Shown here: piece after piece, positions 31,801 through 41,800 of the stretch
How positions within the stretch are numbered: position 1 is the first letter of the stretch
Layout of the letters: every line of letters begins with the position of its first letter
NCBI RefSeq assembly: GCF_964204645.1
Contig: NC_134027.1
Coordinates: forward strand, 22,990,485-23,054,484
Direction of reading: 5' to 3'
From: Tubulanus polymorphus
Lineage: Eukaryota > Nemertea > Palaeonemertea > Tubulaniformes > Tubulanidae
DNA: 64,000 nt
Notes under the pieces: model-generated
Told to the model about the DNA's origin: nothing
Databases searched by the model: none
The model's input: only the letters and a program-made list of their open reading frames with translations
Translations under genes and position numbers: made by a program

Positions 31801-34800
31801 TTTACGATTTTAATGATCAGATAGAGATAATCTATCGAAAAAGTGCTAATAGTGAAAGAAAGAAAACAAAGAAATTGTGAAATCTGATTATCTGAACATA
31901 AGAATGCTTTCTCTACGCAACAAAGAAACACCATCAGAAAAGTATTTGTTCCATTTCGTATAGATGCGCCAATTCTCATCGGACAAGTCAACCCCATTGC
32001 CGCTAATAAGGGAGATGTAGCTAAATTCACCATAAACTACGATGCGAATCCATCGGCAACAACTTTGACCTGCAATCGAAATCTAACAGATGATGGAACT
32101 GTCCCGATAAAAACTGGTTTAACGCAATGGCACGTCATTATTATATCGGTCCGAACGTCTGATTATGAATCTTATTCGTGTAGTCTCAATAATTCAGTCG
32201 GTAGCATAATTATTGATTTGAAACTCATAGAGACTGGTAAGTACTGCAGCAGGCTCGAGTTTTCATTTCGAGAAAACTTGGCGTCTTTAAAATCTGCAGC
32301 CACGAACCACGCTCTACATATCAGTCACGTATCAACCATTGATCGTGGTTTTGGTGATGATACTAGTTCGAAACTATGGGGATTATGAATCTAATTGCAA
32401 ATGTTTGAATTTCCTTTTTGTTACAATTTCAATTAAAAATGGCTGATATGTGATTTCTGAAATGCGTCGAGGCTCCAGATTGATAGTCAAGAAAGTTTGT
32501 TTCACCCAACTATAGTGCAGTCGATTCTCTACCACAAATTCAAAACTGAACCCAATCAACCTTATTGAACTTTCATCTTCTTGTTTATCTCTATTCCAGG
32601 GCCTCCTCAAACCCCGTCATATCTGGCAGTTATTGCAAAAACAGCTGTATCCGTGACTCTGAGTTGGGTGTCTGAATTTGCGGGTGGCTCCGAACAAACG
32701 TTCACCGTCAGTTACATGGCATCGGATTCCACACAAATTGTCGATACGGCTGGAATACCCGACCCCGGTTATAGAAAACTGGCGCAAACAAAAATAACCG
32801 GACTAAAACCAGCAACTGATTATCAGTTCAAAGTGAAAAGTGTCAACTTAAATCCTACTGATAATACGAGTCCGTTTTCTAATATAGTAACAACTAAAAC
32901 AAATGGTAAGATATTAGAAGGCATATTATAACTACATTAAATTGTACATTAAAAAACATGCCTGTCCTATTTATCCACCCTCCCAACATTGCATTGGCTC
33001 ATTCCTTCAAGAACTTTCTCGAAAAAAATGAGAGGATGTATTTCATTCAAGAATGATGCAAAAACTTCCCCAATTTTACATTAAGTCTTGGAGAGTGGAA
33101 GCTCAAAAAAGAGAAACAGTCGTAGGCAAGTGGGTCGTGAGAATAATAACACGACTATTTGTGCTAGTGGGGTTTGTGATGGTTTCATGGATTAAAGTAT
33201 ACGCACATATAATGATACGTTTAAATCCAATAAGAAATCGCATTTTAACCCAGCCAAAGCACTTCTTAAAAAGTGTAAGCATATTTCGAATAACGATTAT
33301 ATATATTTCAGCTATTCCGAACGCTGTAAACTTTGTATTGAAGCGAGCTACTATTAAAAGAGAAGGAAATCTTGTCCAGATAAAATCATTGCCTTTTCCC
33401 TCGAAATACAGCTTCTACGTGGAATACTGTATCGAAAATACGAAGCAATGTCGATCTACCAAACCGATGGAAAGTACCGATGTCCCAATAAATATCATGG
33501 TTACTATCGACCCCGATCAAGCATACAGTTACGAGCTGATTGTAACTGAGGGCGGCGACGTCATTGTGAGCCAGCAGATCCAAATACATGAAGGTAAAGC
33601 GTACTTGTACGCGGTGGGACGTCTTTATGTGCCTTTTGATCTTCCTGATGTACATTTACGGCGGTTGGCAATTCAAGAAATCATTCGAGAAATTATACAT
33701 GATCAATATATTCTTGATTCTAGAATGAATGTACCATCAACTATTTTTAGTTAAAAGAATTCAATGAACCTATACCTTGTCTCAAACAATACGTACAAAA
33801 TTGTACGCCATTTTTTAGATGATGACAAGACAAGCGAGACATCTTTAATCCCAGCGATTATTGCTGGTGTTGTTCTTGGTAGCATAGCGTGTACTCTGAT
33901 GGTGATCTTATTGGTTGTCCTTTTGATAAGGCTGATCAGAAACGGAGGTCTCGTCTTCCTGGACAAATCAAGTGGAATGTAATTAGTTCTTTTTACATTT
34001 GTTGCTCCTATTTTATCTCACCTTCTGGTTGCGACAGCGTTTCGAACAATACCACCACCTGGTGGGTTGATTTAGAAAAAGAATCTTCCTGATAAGAGTT
34101 CGCCGATGATTATTAATACTATTTTAGATCTCTCGGTTACAAAACAACTATGAATAATATAGATCTCAATCTTCTAATCCACAAAATCATTTTAAAGAAA
34201 ATTGATCACTTTTTTATTTCAGGAAAACTAAAGCTAACGATTCAACCACAGGTAGATTTTATAGATAGAACAGATATGATACAGTGCTTTTATTTGTGCA
34301 TGTTTTTCGGGCTTTTTAGTGTTGAATATTTCGTACAATGTGATCGACGAATATCATTGATAATATTGTTAACATTCCTGAACGGATTTTGTTTGTATCA
34401 TTACAGTTTATTCTAACAGCAATGAAAATGAAATTGAAACCAATGACACACATTCACGTACGTAGCATTTGAAACTAATATCATATCTGTCATGTGTACC
34501 TTTAATACCTGTTGTATATTTCAGGGCCATACGCTGCGGCAACTCCGTATATGAATGTGGCTTTTGGCGGTAAGTACGGTACTCCCAAAATTTGTTCCCT
34601 CCTGCGATCGTAACAGTTGGTTTAGGTATTTTACGTATGGTTTTCGAGGGCCCTCGAGGGAATCAAAAAATGTATTCTTTTTTGTGAATCTTTGATCTTA
34701 TGATTATTTTTCGTTCTCAAATTTGATATAGTGGTTTTTAATCACTTCCCCTGATATCCTTGTGTATACGTTTTTATGAAAGCGTGCTGAAACTCACCGC

Positions 34801-34991
34801 ATCTGGTTTCAAAATGTTCTTAGTCCCTTAATCTCATCGTTGTCAAGAAAATAGCAATTCCTTTACTGATGACCTGGAACCTGATTGCGAAACCTGCATT
34901 CATTGGTTCATTTATTCCAAGAAATATCTTTTCTTCATTTAAAGCGGAGCTTGAAATCGATCCAAACTGTTACGAAGAAATCAAGAACTAG
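28763..34991 (+). CDS. Receptor gene R3 (short Ig/FN3 receptor with ITSM-like tail)
   Basis: Exons: signal 28763-28814; V 29191-29541; N 29783-30058; A 30963-31238; Ig 31455-31729 (frameshifted); D 31964-32236; F1 32600-32905; F2 33312-33593; TM 33819-33978; tail 34223-34251, 34407-34457, 34525-34569, 34945-34991 (TAG). It has only five Ig exons and lacks B and C types; the fourth is a unique Ig not found in R1, R2 or R4. The tail has V-Y-S-N-S, A-T-P-Y-M-N-V (ITSM-like; Y-M-N-V also fits YxN) and N-C-Y-E-E-I at the end. Y-E-E-I is the known preferred ligand of Src-family SH2 domains. The fourth Ig exon misses one base; exon skipping would restore frame. A foldback element sits in the N-A intron. 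More diverged than R2 and R4 are from each other. Confidence 0.8.
29191..29541 (+). CDS. R3 V-like Ig exon
   Basis: 351 nt, phase 1-1, intact. G-Q-Q-Q-N-C, V-V-Q-C-Q-V, F-C-G-L-R-I, C-P-R-G-T-I-T, Q-C-D-V-T-A-G and D-T-G-V-W-A-C-N-Y-M-N. Donor GTGAGA. Confidence 0.87.
29783..30058 (+). CDS. R3 N-type Ig exon
   Basis: 276 nt, phase 1-1. V-P-P-S-G-P-V-L-T-S-Q-P-N-T-A, L-T-I-A-C-D-G-S, Y-R-W-S-G and D-S-G-V-Y-T-C-N-V. Confidence 0.88.
30383..30742. mobile_element. Foldback element with TTAA ends in R3 intron
   Basis: Terminal inverted repeats of at least 32 bases (left ATTTAAATGACCCCAGTGAA, right its reverse complement). TTAA at both ends fits a piggyBac-like target duplication, though it may be part of the repeat. 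Inside, ggaacaagtaac and gggagatgaattctcaat recur in both orientations. Non-coding. Confidence 0.75.
30963..31238 (+). CDS. R3 A-type Ig exon
   Basis: 276 nt, phase 1-1. P-P-S-S-I-T-L-Q-G-P-T-S-P-V-Q-E-S, L-T-C-S-A-I-G-G-N-P-A-P and A-V-Y-R-C-T-V-T-G. The only A exon in R3. Confidence 0.87.
31455..31729 (+). pseudogene. R3 unique Ig exon with 1-base deletion
   Basis: 275 nt where a phase 1-1 exon needs a multiple of three. The first half reads A-A-D-S-V-W-L-T-P-V-K-S and F-R-C-A-A-T-G-G-N; near 31548 the frame shifts to P-D-S-Y-I-Y-N-W-Q-F and later S-D-S-G-Q-Y-R-C-R-A-T-N. Read straight through it stops at TAA 31628. Ig signatures are otherwise good, so the loss is recent, or a sequencing error. 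Confidence 0.7.
31964..32236 (+). CDS. R3 D-type Ig exon
   Basis: 273 nt, phase 1-1. A-P-I-L-I-G-Q-V-N-P-I-A-A-N-K-G-D, T-T-L-T-C-N and S-D-Y-E-S-Y-S-C-S-L-N-N-S-V-G. Confidence 0.85.
32600..32905 (+). CDS. R3 FN3 exon F1
   Basis: 306 nt, phase 1-1. P-P-Q-T-P-S-Y-L-A-V, V-T-L-S-W-V-S-E-F-A-G-G, I-T-G-L-K-P-A-T-D-Y-Q-F, N-T-S-P-F-S-N-I-V-T-T. Confidence 0.92.
33312..33593 (+). CDS. R3 FN3-like exon F2
   Basis: 282 nt, phase 1-1. A-I-P-N-A-V-N-F-V-L-K-R-A-T-I, Y-S-F-Y-V-E-Y-C-I-E-N-T-K-Q-C, A-Y-S-Y-E-L-I-V-T-E. Donor GTAAAG. Confidence 0.8.
33819..33978 (+). CDS. R3 transmembrane exon
   Basis: 160 nt, same length and phases as R2. Acidic stalk D-D-D-K-T-S-E-T, hydrophobic span from L-I-P-A-I-I-A-G-V-V-L-G-S-I-A-C on to L-L-V-V-L-L-I, then R-L-I-R-N. 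Confidence 0.85.
34223..34251 (+). CDS. R3 tail micro-exon t1
   Basis: 29 nt (phase 2 to 1): K-T-K-A-N-D-S-T-T. Two codons longer than t1 of R2/R4. Confidence 0.65.
34407..34457 (+). CDS. R3 tail exon t2
   Basis: 51 nt, phase 1-1: V-Y-S-N-S-N-E-N-E-I-E-T-N-D-T-H-S. Retains the Y-S-N motif; donor GTACGT. Confidence 0.7.
34525..34569 (+). CDS. R3 tail exon t3 with T-P-Y-M-N-V motif
   Basis: 45 nt, phase 1-1: P-Y-A-A-A-T-P-Y-M-N-V-A-F-G. Matches TxYxxV and the YxN pattern. Confidence 0.75.
34945..34991 (+). CDS. R3 terminal tail exon t4
   Basis: 47 nt: A-E-L-E-I-D-P-N-C-Y-E-E-I-K-N then TAG. Carries the Src-SH2-type Y-E-E-I. Confidence 0.72.
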
Positions 34992-35199
34992 CAGACGTTC
35001 AATCATAGGACGATATGCACTGACCAACAATACATCGAGCTCCTTTGTCGCAGTAAGCAAATCTTATAACAGTTGGTTTTGTTCGATGCATTGAGGATCG
35101 AATCTCGAGAAGGAAGCTTCTTGAAACATTTACGAAAGTTATCGGGATGTCTGCTTGTTAGTTAACTTGTGCACAAATGATTCATATAATTCAGCTTAA

Positions 35200-35408
35200 C
35201 GAGAGAAATCCCACAATAACGAAGCGAAGATTGAAAAATTCTATATCAGAGTTAGCGACATTACGGCTATAACAACTGTACTGGCTAACACCAGTACGCC
35301 CGATGATGGCTAACAGTTGTTAGCCGAAACGTCGCTCCTCAAATAAAATCACTCTGATATAGAATTTTTCAATCTTCGCTTCGTTATTGTGGGATTTCTC
35401 TCGTTATC
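35200..35408. mobile_element. Penelope-type terminal-repeat hairpin with hammerhead-like core
   Basis: Outer arms (35200-35255 and 35353-35408) are almost perfect inverted repeats beginning AACGAGAGAAATCCCACAAT, the same end sequence as the young element at 54833. Between them on the plus strand lie GCGAC, hairpin GTACTGG/CCAGTAC, CGATGA, hairpin GGCTAAC/GTTAGCC, GAAA and GTCGC. This is the order of a hammerhead ribozyme with one core change (CTGATGA to CCGATGA) and extra bases before the first hairpin. Confidence 0.65.
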
Positions 35409-35622
35409 ATCATACACGGATATTGTCTATCTTCTCGTCTAATAATTCAGCTTGTTTATAAGTTGCATAGACGCAGCGATGTATTGGTGATAGCGAATTA
35501 AGAAATCTTTTCTGTTAATCATCTATTGTTTGTATGAATTGAATTGAATGAATTGAATTATAACTTTTATAACATATTTATATATCTATCTAATTATGTA
35601 TAAAACTGAGTGTTATATTATG

Positions 35623-35645
35623 AATAAAAGAAATATATCAATAAA
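35623..35645 (+). promoter_or_regulatory. Candidate poly(A) signals downstream of R3
   Basis: AATAAA occurs at 35623 and 35640, about 630-650 bases after the R3 stop. Motif match only; AT-rich sequence makes chance hits likely. Confidence 0.3.
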
Positions 35646-37289
35646 AGAATTCCATCCAAAACTCGGCGGTCTTATTTTCATGAAGAATCTTCATCTCCAT
35701 GTATTGATTTATTCATTGTCAATTTAATATTCCTCAGGTGACGCCTGGAAAATGTGAAGCGTAGACTATCGTTTTAAGAATGTAATACTGATTAAATCTC
35801 CAATTTCTGGTGTTAATTTAATCTTAATTGAGAGCGTAAAGCCCTAAACATGTATGAAGTGTGGACTTTTTGAGTGTGCCAAAAACGTCTAATGTCTGGT
35901 GTTCTGTAGTTCATTTTCAAATAGAAGTGTCTCTGGTGAAGTTCCCAAATGAAAGTGAAGTGAGGATTGAGAAATAAATTGCTAATCTCCATCTCCTATT
36001 CTGTTGTTTTGTAACCTTAGATTTCATGAATCATTTGTGAATAGTGAAATGAATATTTAAACGATGGTTCCATTCTATTGTTTTTGAAAAGGTATTAATT
36101 TCATCGTCTTTGAAAAGAGGATTTTTCTTTGATTTATGTTTGATAAGTTTCGAAGGAAAACTCGTGAGACTCGAACGTTATACTTAAGTATGGTTCTTTC
36201 AATTAAATGTAGATAAGAGAGTCGACATTTAGAAACAAATTCAAGGTGATCTTGAGCCATTAAACATAGACGATTCCGGTATTTCTTCTGAAGTCTGGGT
36301 TGTTAATATAACCGCCAACGCGGTGCCTAGAAATTGGGAACTTCTTTATTTTGGCAGTGTATATCATTGTATTATTCGAAGTCTATTGATGATATAACTT
36401 CGAAAATTCTAGACTGTGAACAATTCCCAGGCATGAATTTGAACTCGCTTTCGCAAGCATTCTTTATGACTGTAAATACATAGCACGTAACGTAGTATCT
36501 CCTACATAATACTTCTTGGTTGGAATCGGTTTTTTTACATATCCAATCTTAGTCATTGTTTGAAACGTGTGCCTACATTATTAGTAGTTTTCTTCAGAAA
36601 TCACCATTATTCTGGTAAGTAAAATCGGTCACAGATACTTTTTCCTGCAAGTTGTTTTCAATCATGACATTCGTTTTCGGAGTTTTTACAGCGACGCCAT
36701 ATTTTGGCTTGTTCTAAGCGAAGGAACTTAAGAAGGAAATATCAATCATACGTGATTTTGTTTTGAAAATCGAAAGTGCGTACGTTGTGCGTGGTCAAAG
36801 TTTTTCTAATTTAGTTGGGTTTGTCATTTTTGATGTATAGGGGCCTATGGGTTTTATGAGATTGTAAAGCGGCTATTGCCGGAGATCAAGCGTTGGTATA
36901 CAGTCAAATTCAAAGAGGATAAATATCCCTCTCGCGCATAATCTGCCTCATGACGAGGCCAAATTTTGGAAATGGCACCTTCTTCGATCGCTTGAGCGAA
37001 TATTATCATCTTTTTCTAGATACAAGACAAGTGAAGTGTGTTATTTTGATTCAAAGAGTTCTCTGTCTATACACAGCATGTATAGAAACGTAAGAATGAA
37101 TATTGATATTCCAACTGAAAACCTATCAATACCTAATTAAATGAAACAATATTCATATTGTATTGCGGTTTATGGACAACATCATCGATCGTGTAATAAA
37201 TGGAAATATCTCCCTGGAACTTGTGGGATATATCTCAGTCTTTTTTCAATTCATGTTAAAGTGACGTTTTTCTCATTAAGAAACAGAAG

Positions 37290-37341
37290 TGTTCGTTCGT
37301 GACCCTGGTGCTATGCCTAATGATGTATAAGGCAATTAACG
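37290..37341 (+). pseudogene. Orphan signal-peptide exon
   Basis: 52 nt: C-S-F-V-T-L-V-L-C-L-M-M-Y-K-A-I-N-G, with acceptor gaag and donor GTGAGT. No V exon follows before the R4 block begins at 37941. It could be the remnant of a lost receptor or an alternative leader spliced onto R4. Confidence 0.55.
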
Positions 37342-38800
37342 GTGAGTGACCGTCGATCTGTAGCTCCCTGAACCATGATTGTGTCCTTTTTTGTACGCCT
37401 TATTATTGAAATCTAATACGTAGGTTATATAATAACTGGAATAACTTATGGTAAATGTAGTGATGATGAAACGCTCAATAAACCAATACGTAACTATAAG
37501 TTATTCTAACTAACGAAATATAAGAAAAAACTTTTGAATTGTATTCATTGGTTCGATGGTTAAAGTTTATTTTGTAGTCAAAATTGACCTACTTCTTTGT
37601 GATAATTTCGTGACGTTCATTGAAGTGTCAACGATGTTTCAGACTTGTAGGATTGAAATTTAAAGAATTGCTACGTAGGTTATCTGATATGATGTCATAA
37701 GTGGTCACGGTTGAAAATCATCAGATTGGATACTTTCAGGCCGGCGGGAAATTTGTCCTATCATTCCCGCGGTTGGCAAAACGGGGGCAAATGCTGTGGG
37801 AAACTGGCCCCCGAACGGAAGTAAGTGAAAAATACAGTCTTGAGATATTCACAAAAAGCGATTTTTGCCAGGGGGCCGGGTTTCTCTCGTGAGAAAGATA
37901 CAGGTCGAACCATTGAATTGAATAGTTTTTAAACTGTCCTATATTCTTGAAGGTTATTGATTAAGTATCTTTGTTCATTGCGGGAAAACCCACTCAGTAT
38001 AGGTCTTGTATTTTCGTGTAAACATCGGCATTCAACACTGAATATCGATGATGAACACGATTCTTGTCTGTATTATTCGTTTTTACCTAACTTCCTACGT
38101 CTTTTTTAAATATTCATTCGACAGAAATTCTAAGCGCTCTTCATCCTGGTTATACGTAGATCAGCAATTTGCTTGAATACTGTAAGTTAATCGTTTTACT
38201 ATGAAGTCTAAATTTAAAAAAAAAATCTTCCTTTCGCTTTGCTCTTGTTTTTTATTTACGTAACGAAGGTCACAAAACTCAATTGCTTAAGGTCAGAAAA
38301 ACACTTTATTTTTTTTCAGTGTTATCACATTCGATTAATGTTACAGTTTCTTTATTTGTTATGATATTTGTCTAAAGTATTTGTTATGTTATATTTGCAT
38401 ACTATTTTCTTATTGAAGGTATTCTGTGGTTCTTTGAAAAGCATATAGAGCATGCATGGAAAGGTAAGGACGAGAGCTACCACGTATTTCATCCAAATTC
38501 ATTTTTGTAGATTAAATCTATGCAGTTCCATTGATTAACTAAACCTTGTGACTGATAAGTGCGTGGTAAATCATTATCTAACGAGATCCAAACGAAAACC
38601 GATTTCGAAGCCGATATCACACGTGACAAATTAGTAATGCACACATTAATTTTCGGTCCCGGTTTGACAGTGTTATTTATCGAAACAGTCCAAAGGGTTT
38701 GATTTACAAATTCACATCTAGCGCAGACAGCCACCCCTGATATTCTAACATCGAGCAGATTGTGAAATCATGCTGCTTCAGTACATTATCTTCATTACAG

Positions 38801-38852
38801 AAGTGTTTGGCAGGGATTGTGGTATCATTTCTAATGTGGACAGGAATAAACG
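38801..38852 (+). CDS. R4 signal-peptide exon
   Basis: 52 nt: K-C-L-A-G-I-V-V-S-F-L-M-W-T-G-I-N-G, one residue different from R2. Initiator exon not seen upstream. Confidence 0.65.
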
Positions 38853-41800
38853 GTAATATACAGTACAGATTTCTACTTGCAAAGCCGACCACAAGTGACA
38901 TGATTAATTCATTTTGCATTGTGAATGTAACAAAAATTATTAGAAGACATGCAGTCATCGGCTTTTCATGAGATTTGACATCAGGATAAAAGTTCTTTGG
39001 TCCATTAGTAAGAATGCCCTAATCCGCGTACGCTGTAGATGATTGAAGAAATCCCGCAATTCGAATTTGTATGAAAAATTTATTTCTTTATCGTATAAAA
39101 TAAATGGGATTTCTTCAATTAATTCCTTAATCCACATAATGACAAAATATTTAATGCGCCATAGGCAATCCTGTCCTTTTTCAAAGCAAATTTGACTATG
39201 AGAAGTTTTGTACATCCTCTACCCGACCACCATTACGATTTCCACAAATTTCCACTCGGACTCACTTCAGCATATCAAGGCCTGACAACTAATAGATTGA
39301 CGCAGTTTATACTCAACACAAATGACCTTTACACGTTTCGTAATTCAAATATATATTCTTGCAACGATTACTCGGACGCAATTTTATAAACGTTTTTCCT
39401 GATAAAAGTATACCAAGGGAATGCACTGTTAATGATATCTTGAGGAAATACAATCTGTGAGCAACGTTGCTAGAATGTTTTGACATCATATGATTGATTT
39501 CATGCGAAATATGTAATGAATAAATCATGTTTCTAAAATCACGTTGATCCAGTTGATAATCAGCCTTGCGTAAGTAAACATCTGACTAATTACACGTTTT
39601 TGTCACGAATTAATAATTCTTTCTGGATAGTTTCTCAACAACCTCCTCTGCATTTATAGAATTTATAGGCTTCGTATAGTGACTTCAACTCGAGTTATTA
39701 TGGACCAGTTGATATCTGTCTAAAGTCGACTATAAACAAACTTTCATTTCCTTCCATTGAAAATTTCAGGTCAGCAACAGAACTGTATCGACGGAGCGGA
39801 TACGACACTCACGACAGTTGCAACACCAGCAGTTGTAATACTAGGTGGCACCACTGTCGTACAATGTCAGGTTTCACCACCCGGTAAACATTTCTGCGGT
39901 CTCAGAATAACAATGTCTGGCCAATCGGGACATTTTGCATTTGACGAGATTAACTGTCCTAGGGGAACTATCACTGGGTACACTGGACAATGTGACGTCA
40001 CAGCTGGACGCTATGGTATACGTATCACTAATGTACGGATGATTGATTCTGGAATGTGGAAGTGTGATTACATGAACTCTTTTCCGAATAGTAACACAAT
40101 GATTACTGTAATAGGTAAGAATGATAAAAAGGTCAATAATATCTCATTTCTCTTATCGTGTTCAGTGATGAAGAGTGACTGTGAAATTGCATTCACCATT
40201 TGATCTAGGTTTGAACAATTCACTGACTGCGAGTGTGACGAGTAATAACGTTAAAGCTTTATTAATTAAATTAACGTGAGTAAAACGTGTAACATTTTAC
40301 ACGTACTCTAATCATTTGTAGCATGTTGATCTATAAGAGTAAAATCTCGCAATAAATGAATTGATTGCTAACTTGTTTAATATTTGAAATATTAGAAATA
40401 TTTCGGGTGGTTGCTACCACCCTTCTTCAGTCTAAAATGACTGCCCAAATAAATACACAATATATGTAAACATCCTACTGATGATAAATTTATTATGAAA
40501 TTGACCAGCCGATTACCCAGCTTATCGACTTATCCTTACGCCCCCCCCTAAGATTCGTAAAAGTAATGTCCCTTTACGCATCTTATCATCTCAAGAAGGG
40601 GCTCTCCCTCATCTCTCTGGATCCTCGATTGAAAAAAACGCTTTCTCCTTTGTTGGTTCGTTCTCTGGTTCTCATATCAAACAAGATATGGATTTACTAC
40701 AAGACGTCACGTTACCCTTAATGGCAACAAGTTCATTTCGCTTGATGCAGTCTCTCTGTTCACAGCATCTCTCTGGAACTCACTTCAGATTTTATCAAAC
40801 GTTAACTCCCGTCCTGTAATTTGAAGTTTCCTGCCTCAGTTAACTGTCTCGTTGATCTTTTAGAACTAGCGCTAGAAGAGCCTATTTTCAATTTGATGGC
40901 ATTTTCTTTGCGCAATATGATTTCGCTACGGGACTCTATCGCCTATTCTAGCTAACCTTTTCTTAGAACACATTGAATCTGAAATTTTACCCTTTATTCG
41001 CGCCTCTTCTATGGCGCAGTTATGTCGATTATATTTTGTGTTTAGTGTCAACTGATCTCATCCTTGACATCTTTTGACATTTCTTAATTCCCTTTATTTA
41101 TCCTTCCTAGAAGTTTACCTTCGAGTGGGAGTTCGATGAAAAAAAACACTTTTTTGGATGTTCTCATACAAAATCTTAATTCGAGATTAGGTTTCTCTGT
41201 TTTTCGTAAACTTACTAGCTGTGAATCCTACCTGAATTTCTTTAACTTAACTTAAAGCGGTGGTTGTTCAGGGTCTTTCCCTTGGGCCTTGGATTTGTGA
41301 TAAAAACTTTTTAGGCCATGAGATTTTACATAGTAGGGGAGCTCAAATGTGGGTTTCAATTCCATTTTAGCGTACAAAAGTTTTGATGGAAAATTTCAAT
41401 ATTTCCAAATAAATGATTGGGTAAAAGTGCTTTCTTGCATTTTTGGTTTGGGCATTAAGGGGCTATGGCCGCTCAAAAATGCCCAAGAATCATGGTCAAT
41501 TTCACTTTATTTGTGTACAACGCTGAAATTTTAGTAACATAATCAACCTTTTTTTTTAAAAAAACTTGCATACCCGGACAAAGTTTTAAAAGTATCTTCC
41601 TCTGTTCTGTTCTCACTGTCCTGATTGTAACCTTTTTATATTGGGGAAACTGGGAAGAATCAAGGAACATAAACGAGATGCTTTTAAGAGGGTGAAATTA
41701 GAAAGTGTGGGGTAGTCCACCATTTTTTGCAAATCGGAGATACTTTTGAATTTCCTGGAGCCAATATTGCTTTTCCAAACAGCAATCTCACTATAGACAA

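Larger units (their letters stand above)
34992..37289. other. Region between R3 and the orphan signal exon
   Basis: Contains R3 3' sequence and the terminal-repeat hairpin. From about 36420 it resembles 27180-28700, the upstream flank of R3. No other gene seen; the 61-codon frame at 36075-36260 has no recognisable domain. Confidence 0.5.

Noticed and set aside
33053-33754. 233-codon ORF as a single unspliced protein
   Set aside because: It spans the intron before the F2 exon; the part from 33312 to 33593 with AG/GT borders and correct phase is the real coding exon.
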